Below are positions 56,537-64,000 of a stretch of 64,000 nt of DNA, one piece after another. The translations under genes were made by a program, and so were the position numbers. Origin of the DNA: Coprinus comatus (Eukaryota > Basidiomycota > Agaricomycetes > Agaricales > Agaricaceae); contig JAWPGT010000014.1 in assembly GCA_034638255.1 (NCBI GenBank), positions 620,001 to 684,000 of the forward strand, in the 5' to 3' direction. Every line of letters begins with the position of its first letter. The first letter of the stretch is position 1. The notes beneath the pieces were generated by a model. The model had not been told where the DNA came from. It did no database searches and saw only the letters and a program-made list of their open reading frames with translations.

Positions 56537-57375
56537 CGTGGGGTGACAAGAAGAAATGGTTGAAGATGTGTCAAACGCGTGTAATCGCCAAGGAGCTATT
56601 AATATCCTCGGTCACTTCTCCGTTGCTTCTCAGTGCTAGTGAACACGGATGGCCTCGGCCCTCTAGGGCTCATATCCAATACGTACACATCTCTTCATAC
56701 AATGCTTGCGGCTGGTAGTATTAAGTAGCCATTTATTCAATTAAACACTGAACAGCCCTTTCATCACATATAATGACAATCGATAACGACAACACATACA
56801 CGTACACCATACACAACCATACACCAAACCATACAGACATACCCAAGACAAGCATACTACCTCCAGGATAGAACATACGTATAGGTAAAAGAAGTAAGGT
56901 AAGGCAAAAGTAAGTATAAGTATAGGTGCGGAAAATCCAGAACCGAATCCGAAGTAACAACTACAATTTGACAATTTGGCATATGAAAGAGGACGACGAG
57001 AGGAGAGGAGAGGAAAGGAGACCAAAAACAAGAGACGTAAGAATACTGGTACTGCAAACCCGACAAATCAACAGGTTTTTCTAATCAATATGACGACGAA
57101 ATGTATGATGGACTTGCCATCGTGCAACCACAATCTAAACCACCAACGAGACGAGACACGAGAGAGAGAGAAAGATTGAAAAAAAAGAAATGATAATAAC
57201 AGTTGAATTTGAGATATGGGATGGGATATGAGGTGATGTGTTGGGGAGAAAAAAAACAAACAAACAAAAACATAGCAGAGACACATGAAAAAAGTGTATG
57301 TGGAAGGAAATTTGTTGCAATGAATCAATCATTTCAAAAAAAGAATTTGAGTATTTAAAATCATTCTCTCTCATC
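56537..57375. other. Intergenic region, nothing recognised
   Basis: Between the IFI6-like gene start and the stop of the DUF1996 gene. CA/GT-alternating stretch at about 56770-56860 and purine-rich GAGAGGAGA at 56995-57022. No supported gene. Confidence 0.4.
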
Positions 57376-60067
57376 CTAAACTTGACCCTGACCCTGATCC
57401 TGTCTTCCATTCAAATGAAAGTTTGTAAATCGACGGTGTGAAGCCAAACGGGGATATTGGTGCTGGTGTTGATATTGACGAGTCTTATCAAGACCATTGA
57501 TTTCTTCACGTTCTAGTTGGATTGAAGAACGACGTTTTCTACGACTCATTCTTGTTGGACACTTTCCTTTACCAGTACCAGCAGATGTAGAAACTGCAAT
57601 GGAAGGAGAAGTGGAGGTGGGCGTGAGGGAAGATGCAGAGGTAAGAACTTCTTCCGTAACAATAGGTTTCAAAATGCCGAGGTTGGGATAACCATTGTAG
57701 ATGGATTTTCCTGGTTTAGATGAAGATGAAGGTGAGCTAGCACCACCAGTGTTGAAAGGAAGATTCGGGAAAGTGAGAGAAGGGAAGTAGTTTAAAGGTG
57801 ATACGGTCGGTGTAGTCAATTTGGTACTAGTTGTCTTACTTTGTACACTCGAAGATGTCGATGTCGAATGAGGTATAGAAACACCAGGAGTCAATGAAGG
57901 TATAGCAAAACTTGAACTTGACGTAGGAATGACAACGACAGAGCTCAATGAAGGTGTGACAGCCATGGAACTCGATGAAGGAGCAACAACTATAGAGCTT
58001 GACGAAGATACTGGTACCAAGATAGCGGGTAAAACCACAGATGGGGATAATGATTGTGGAGCAGGAGCAGAACTAGATGTTAGATGTGAACCGCCCGGTA
58101 CAATCGAACCCGTTTGGCTAGGAGATGCACCAGTATACGCATATACGGGTGAAATTAAATTTGGAAGATCAGTTTCCACATGCATAGTCGCAGGAGTCCC
58201 CTCGCGTTGGACAGGGTTATTTCCTGGTAACTGAGGGAGAGTTCCAGTAGCTATTAGAGAAAAAAGGAGAAAGAAAATAATTTTGGTTAATAAATTTCGC
58301 CGAAAAAAAACAACATTCGGGATCGAGGACTTCAAATCGTACTTACTTCGTTCGTTGACTGACTTGGTGATGTGACATTGTTTACCCTTGTTCATGTGGA
58401 AGATACCTTGGTCCACACAACACTTCGGCTAGTTTGGGAGGAGGAATGAATCAGAAAGCTTAATACAGAAAACACGAGGCTGAAATGTGGCCTACATCGC
58501 CGTAAATATTACAGTGGCATTTATCAACGGCGTTTTGGAGAACACCCTTGTCCCAACCATTGATGAAGTCTATAATGGATAGCATGAATGTCAGCATAAA
58601 GCTGATTCACGTAAATGTAACCCCAGATCTATTCTTACCTGCGTGCCATCCGTAGCCAGTACGATCACCATATGAGAACCTGCATAAAACGGTGAGGACC
58701 CAAAACAGTAGTAAGAATGAAAGAATGCGCATACACGAAAGGTTGTGTCTGGTCCATTGCCTGAGATTTGAGATTCCCGAACTCATTTGAGGCCCAGTAA
58801 ATCTACGTTCATATAGTCAGAAACGCGAATACATCTGAGAATCGGAAGACCCACCTCAATAAAGATACGAGGAATCGTCACAGGGTACTTGGGATCGCTG
58901 CAACTACCAGAGTCAGGTCCACCAGAGGGGAATGCCACATGCGACTTATGATCCGCAGAATCCAGGTTCTTCACAAGTGGATCAGTATATCAAGCAAACA
59001 GCAACCCTGTGAATCAACACATACCTTTCCATCCCAACAACTCGGGAAATTCTGCGCAGGTGATTTTTCAATATAATGTAAGCATCAAACTAGGACGACA
59101 ACGTACGACTTGCGAACGGATACCAGAAGGACACGCCTTTTTGGGAAGACCATTGTGACGAGTAGTGACACCATTAAAGTCCAAACAGAGGTAGGTGATT
59201 GCTTGTTGAGCATGGCTATTGGGATCATAGGTCCTCAAAAGGGGATCACCTGTCGTAAAGATTTAGAATTACTATGGCCGAACATTATGTTATTTCATAC
59301 CACTGAGCATTCGGAACTAGCCAAAACATTAGGACAAGTGTCAAAACCGCAACGTTGCCACTCACGTCATCTGGGAAGGCCGTTGTCTTGCCAGCTTCAT
59401 CCGCAAAAAGGTAATCTATCACAGTGTCAGTCTCCTTATTACCACCCCTTCATCTAATAAAAAGCACGCACATCTAATGGAAGAATTGTAAAGATTTTTC
59501 TGATTGTCGAGGATTTAATAAGGACTTACATGACAGCACCACCATTCACGTCTGTAAAACTTCCATTGGCCCATCTGACCACAACAATTAAAAATGTGTC
59601 AGGTACCGGAGTTGAAGAACATACTGAAAGTACAAGTGCTAAAAATTGTCATCAATTAAGAATACCCCCATGGAACCTAACCTGTACTCACTGGAAACCA
59701 GTACGACGACTTGTCTTCAGGAATTGGAATTGAAGTACATTCACTATTCCGAAGATCTTCGGTCTTAGTGTTGAACCTAAAGTTGCTACCGCCAAGGACT
59801 GTAACAGCGTCTTAAAAATAGAACGAGGAATGTTTTGTTCTTGCGAACCTGAATGCACGTGACCACTAACTGTTCCTGGACTGACGATGGGGTCGATTCT
59901 CTCAGTGGTAATGAAGTTCTCTGTAGACAACTCGCCTCGTCAGATTCGGGAGATAAAAAGGAAAAGCCGGTTGAAAAGTTCAAAGAAAAAGTCGTACCGA
60001 TTCCCATGAGCCAGTATGCATGCGAAGAAGCCACCAAGGCCAAAAGGACTGCAGAGAGGCGAGTCAT
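57376..60067 (-). CDS. DUF1996 secreted protein with Ser/Thr-rich tail
   Basis: A member of the DUF1996 family of fungal secreted proteins, often with cell-wall-associated C-termini; activity unknown. The ATG at 60067 gives the typical beginning MTRLSAVLLALVASSHAYWL, then after an intron FITTERIDPIVSPGTVSGHV. Further DUF1996 blocks run over many short exons: PSCWDGKNLDSADHKSHVAF, CSDPKYPVTIPRIFIEV, YGDRTGYGWHADFINGWDKG, VLQNAVDKCHC and PGNNPVQREGT. The final exon adds about 250 residues rich in Ser/Thr/Pro/Val (likely O-glycosylated), and a basic SRRKRRSSIQ segment that resembles a processing site near the end. About ten introns, not all verified. Unusually long tail for the family. Confidence 0.82.
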
Positions 60068-62817
60068 GGTCCTGGATAATAAGGAAGGGAATGTGTAAAA
60101 GAATGGCAATCCCTAGCGAAGGCTGAGGATGGGGTGGATGAAGAGCACTGGGCTATAAGGAAAACGGGAGAGGTCGTGAAATGAAGAGGAAAAGGGAAAC
60201 AATCGTCCTTCGATTCAACCTTTTGATAAACTTTGTTCCTGTTTGTGGGGCCCTTTTCCTGGCTCAATCTTGTGCTTATAACCCCTGAGGTCACTAATAT
60301 ATGTTCCACTTCTGTGGACTTTATGCTGCCGATTAAAGACACGCCCTTTGCATTACACCGCGGAGGCATTACCGAATAACAGACTTCATTCCTGCAGGTA
60401 GCCCTGAGGTTAGTGTTCAATTACCAAGGATACACGTTTCCACGAGTGTGCGACGTTTGATCGACATTTGGTGGCTAAACAGCTCCCTCCAGTGGTAATC
60501 CTGGGCGTTCATATTTCATTAAACCAATATGATCACCCTTCCAGCGCTATTTGCGCTTACTTTAGTTGAGCAACCGACTGTCCTCGGTCTCCTGTGAGAG
60601 ATCCTCCATAATACCTCCTTTCTCGAGGGATTCCCTCGAGGAAAACTGTTGGAGGAGGGAGCATCATTCAGAAACCCATAGCCCTGGAGGAACGACAGTG
60701 GCAGTGGCGTAACTTTTTCTAGACGATATCTGGAAACCAGTTACAGTGTTCTCACTTCGGATATGCTGGGAGAAGGGTGAAGAACACATGTACGGTTGAC
60801 TTAGAGTGCTTCAGTAAGGGTTTTGGTTGTCATAATTGAATATGATGAACCTTCTTGATCTTGATAACAATCACCCCAACACTGTCTCCGATCAATTGTA
60901 ATACATATATAATTAGCCGAGGGTCACAAAGTGGACACACTGCGGACAACAACATTTTCCCGGCTTCAAAAATATTTGCATTCCTGCGGTACAACAGTTG
61001 TCATGATAAAATACGCTCTTCCAATAAATTTTTTTGTTATCAACCTTTCTTTACCTTGGACTGAGTCTTAACCTATCAATCACCGACGCAATGCCAGTGA
61101 CGCAATTTGAGTGCCACTTGTCGGCTATGACCCAATAAAGCACGAGTTCCGGGTATGGTACAGATACTTACGATTTCGATTTATCCTTCAAGCACAAGAG
61201 AGGAATCAAAGATTCCCTTCAAAGGATCGGTAGAGGAGTAATTAGAAGGTCCTCATTAGAAGCCGTAAAACAGCACGAAGTTTTTGATAAGTTGGAACCA
61301 CAAATCCCACAGCCACTCTCAGAAATCGAAGGACCCGGCTCCCGAGTTTGAGGAGAACTCGAATTCATGCAATCAACGAGGAGGTGCGGAAGAATACCCC
61401 TCGACTTTTCAACGTCATAGAATAATTCTACGGATCAGAAGCTGTGGTAGAAAAAAAACACCAGTGCTAGACACGCACACGCGGATAGTTGTAGTTTTTC
61501 CACTTCTTATACAGCTTCGCTTATTCCTCTCTCTCTCAGCTTCCCCTTCCCGTTCCTCGACACTTTCACCCCACATTTACCTAATCAAGTCTTCTCTTCT
61601 ATGCGGAATCTGATACCAGTAGTCCTAGTCCAAAGAATCGTTAATTAATGATACGCTCACAGTGACTGGTCAATTTTCCAATGATCACCAACCCATCCTT
61701 AAGCTTGATTTATTGATGTAGTCTTATATGCTACTAGTTACAGTAGCGATTGCCACTCTCGAATCCTCTTATTGGAAATGAAAGCAAAACATCTTTAGTC
61801 AGGCCACCAAAAGCATATACTAGTACTACCGCTACAACTAGCATCACATGCTAGTAATCCCGCATAGTACCAAACACTTGGACTCGATAGAACGATAGAT
61901 AATCAAACTAAGAAGCAACACTATTGGAGAGCTTCAGGTTCTGGACCCTCTGGAGTATTAAGTACACTGGCAATGACTCAAGAGTTCTTCCAATTAACTA
62001 TACACGTAAATCACCTATTCACCAAATCAAAAAAAAAAAAACACCATGGCACATTACTGGGTCAGTTGTGAAACTTTTGAAGCTTATCGGATTAAATGAT
62101 AAAAACCCACTCGAATAACGAAACCTCTCGGATCTCTAGTAGTGTGATCCAGATATATAGTATATTTTACTCGTAGTGGAAGATTCAAGATACTTGTCAC
62201 ATAAACATTCTCTACTTTGAGGTAAACTTGGTCACGGCACCATTCGGACAGTGGAGCCGACTGTATTTTAGTTCCGCATATTACTTACACTTACCTTCAC
62301 TCCGAACCTCTCGAGGTCTCAATGAGTCTTAATATAACACGACGAAGTCACATTGACAGTAATCTCCTAAAGAGCTCAGTCATTTAACTTCCATCACGAA
62401 GCTATCATCATGCCGCACATGTGACATTCTAGCGTCGAGAAGTCCAAATGGTATAGCACTGTATGAACAGTCGGAGACTGGTCGAAGTTCCGTCAGCGAG
62501 AAAAGGGAACGTTTGAACACTGATTATGCAGTCATTTTGAAGCCACCCCGGTCATAACGGTGGTACCAGGTATGATTGGCTCCTTGAATACATGATTAAA
62601 ATCCGCTAGATTCGACGAAAGTACCACTACAATAGCACACCAATAATATATCTTGATCAACAAGATCAATTATGAATACAAGTAGAAATAATAATAATGA
62701 ACATAGATGTAATAATAACAGTACGTATGCATATAGCCAGGAGATAACATAGAAGATACGAGATAGTGATAGAAAAAACATGGGGTATTAGGGGGTTGAG
62801 AGATCATCAACATCTTC
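60068..62817. other. 2.7-kb gene-poor region
   Basis: No gene supported. Contains a 19-bp perfect palindrome (60622-60640), an A-run (62030-62040), and short frames (61284-61613 being the longest at 109 codons) without domain or splice structure. The left end is the DUF1996 promoter. Confidence 0.45.
60622..60640. repeat. 19-bp perfect inverted repeat
   Basis: CTCGAGGGA, one T, TCCCTCGAG: nine-base arms with a single-base centre, flanked by CCTCCTT and GGAGGAGGG, which extend a looser complementarity. It lies about 555 bp upstream of the DUF1996 start. It could be a dimeric transcription-factor site or a mobile-element remnant. Confidence 0.75.
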
Positions 62818-63790
62818 TTAGCTGCAATTGAAATAATTGCCTGGGATAACTTCAACACACCCATCAAGATCTGTATTGGCATGATCATGAGCATAGATCT
62901 ATCAACATCAATATGTATGTAAAGTTTAAACTGTACACACCGCGGTCAACGGGACAATCAACAGAATCGTCGCAGCATCTGATACATGCTCTATGTGAAG
63001 AAGGTTCGACAACTTCAACGTAATGTCTATAACTATAAACAATTGAGATGATGTCTGAATAAAATGATAAGAACCTCAAAGATCATTAACACTCACCCTT
63101 TACAAACACTACCGACAGGGTTTCCTCGTCCACGCTTACCACCACTGGAATCATATTGTCCTCCGGAATCAGCTGAATTCAATCGATCAACACTCTCAGG
63201 GTTGATGCAACCGGTTACTAAAAAAAAAGGGGAAGCGATAAGCATATATACATGATGTGAGAGAGCACTTAGGATAACTTACGTTGAATATATTTCCATC
63301 CTTTCTTGCCTCTTCCCTCCTGTAAATCAACATTGGACCAGAAATTATCCGGAAGTAAGCCTTGTGAATCAGATTCCCTAGCTGAAGCGGAACAGTACGA
63401 CTTCATTCCTCCCGGATGTTCACTATCTCCAATATCGGTATGAGGGGTTCTGTAGATAATAAGCGATGATTGAATCAATATATGCGCACGAGGTCAAGTA
63501 TAGACGTATCATACTGACCGTGGAAGAATTATGCTATGAGAAGAACATAATATTCTGACGATGAGACCAACGATACATAAACAAATCAAATAAGCGAATT
63601 CTACGTACCAATAACGATCACTACTTTCGATCTTGACAGTATTATCCAGGGTTGGGGTTCGACGACTCGTTGTCCTAGTAGTTTGATTGGAAGAGGCGAT
63701 AGTTATTAGGCTCGGTCTTTCTAGGCCTTGTGGAGAGGCAACAACAGAAAGAGCAACAAGGGAGGGCAATAGTAGTGATAAAGAAAACAT
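62818..63790 (-). CDS. Cysteine-rich secreted protein, family member 3
   Basis: Paralogue of 6080-6871 and of the broken copy at 12588-13447, 49 kb from the latter. The ATG at 63790 (an in-frame upstream ATG at 63829 is also possible) gives a signal peptide MFSLSLLLPSLVALSVVASP. Exons then encode DNTVKIESSDRYCIILPR, IGDSEHPGGMKSYCSASARE, LLPDNFWSNVD, LTGCINPESVDRLN, GGQYDSSGGKRGRGNP, HYVEVVEPSSHRACIRCCDD and VIPGNYFNC, with the TAA at 62818-62820. Here the short CIILPR segment is its own exon, unlike in copy 1. At least four introns, good splice sites, no lesion. Function unknown. High conservation of the C-terminal RACIRCCDD/VIPGNYF blocks among copies suggests selection. Confidence 0.78.
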
Positions 63791-63843
63791 AGCGGGATTT
63801 GAAGTAAGATGTGATGACGGAAGCAACAATCACCTCTCCAAGA

Positions 63844-63851
63844 TTTATATA
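63844..63851 (-). promoter_or_regulatory. TATA box of cysteine-rich gene 3
   Basis: TATATAAA on the minus strand about 55 bp upstream of the ATG at 63790. If used, transcription would begin downstream of the alternative ATG at 63829, favouring the start at 63790. Confidence 0.5.
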
Positions 63852-64000
63852 CCTAATAGTGAGACATATAATCGTAGAGCCCTGACTAGGCCTGACTCTT
63901 GAGATTGTATAGGAGAATTTCTTGAAAGATCGAAAACCTCTGCAAAGGAGGAGAGAATCTGATTTGAATAGTACAATGTATAATATGAATTATCGGTTGT

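Noticed and set aside
1..64000. CRISPR arrays, bacterial operons, complete transposons
   Set aside because: Spliceosomal introns throughout show a nuclear fungal genome; I saw no direct-repeat/spacer array, no transposase or reverse-transcriptase motif and no terminal repeats pairing over kilobase distance.

Overview
The window looks like nuclear DNA of a filamentous basidiomycete, probably a wood- or litter-decaying agaricomycete. Almost every gene is cut by many short GT-AG introns (about 50-70 bp) with very short exons (down to 8, 11 and 13 nt). The gene content also fits: an AA9 cellulose-active monooxygenase with a fungal CBM1, a basidiomycete-type sesquiterpene synthase, a WOPR regulator, a DUF1996 protein and DUF4139 proteins. 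Gene models below were built by hand from splice signals, reading-frame continuity and protein-family conservation. Where I say the exon sum is divisible by three, I checked it exon by exon.

Region 1 (1-19.7 kb) is rich in duplicates. Two secreted tandem-repeat proteins (963-1684 and 9816-10238), two ABHD11-like hydrolases (2567-3748 and 14423-15754), two copies of a cysteine-rich secreted family (6080-6871 and a broken copy at 12588-13447; a third lies at 62818-63790) and two tandem DUF4139 proteins (15817-17504, 17728-19333) are interspersed with single genes: the AA9 LPMO (4471-5929), an unknown ORF (7820-8665) and the fatty-acid elongation enoyl reductase TSC13 (11030-12281). Apparent one-base frameshifts occur in both repeat proteins, in TSC13 and twice in the broken cysteine-rich copy. 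The non-duplicated genes to the right that I could follow exon by exon are open.

Region 2 (19.7-32.4 kb) holds a secreted type-B carboxylesterase/lipase (15 exons), an HSBP1-like coiled-coil protein, a basidiomycete-specific probable DNA-binding protein, an aquaporin with altered NPA boxes, a GH17-like glucanase with an altered catalytic motif, and GET4 of tail-anchored protein insertion. Region 3 (32.4-41 kb) is almost empty except for a decayed aldo-keto reductase.

Region 4 (41-47 kb) holds a WOPR (Gti1/Pac2) transcription factor converging on the TFIIH subunit TFB2, which is divergent from the gankyrin-like proteasome chaperone NAS6 across a 184-bp shared promoter. Region 5 (47-64 kb) holds a small secreted protein, a sesquiterpene synthase, a large RING-variant protein with several SUMO-interaction-like motifs and an RGG tail, an IFI6/ISG12-like membrane protein with its own signal peptide, a DUF1996 secreted protein, a 2.7-kb gene-poor stretch, and the third cysteine-rich secreted gene.

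Most genes are independent housekeeping or secretome genes rather than one pathway. The secretome (LPMO, GH17, carboxylesterase, DUF1996, repeat and cysteine-rich proteins) is strongly represented. The best candidates for undescribed biology are the cysteine-rich secreted family, the frameshifting repeat proteins, and the SIM-rich RING/RGG protein.
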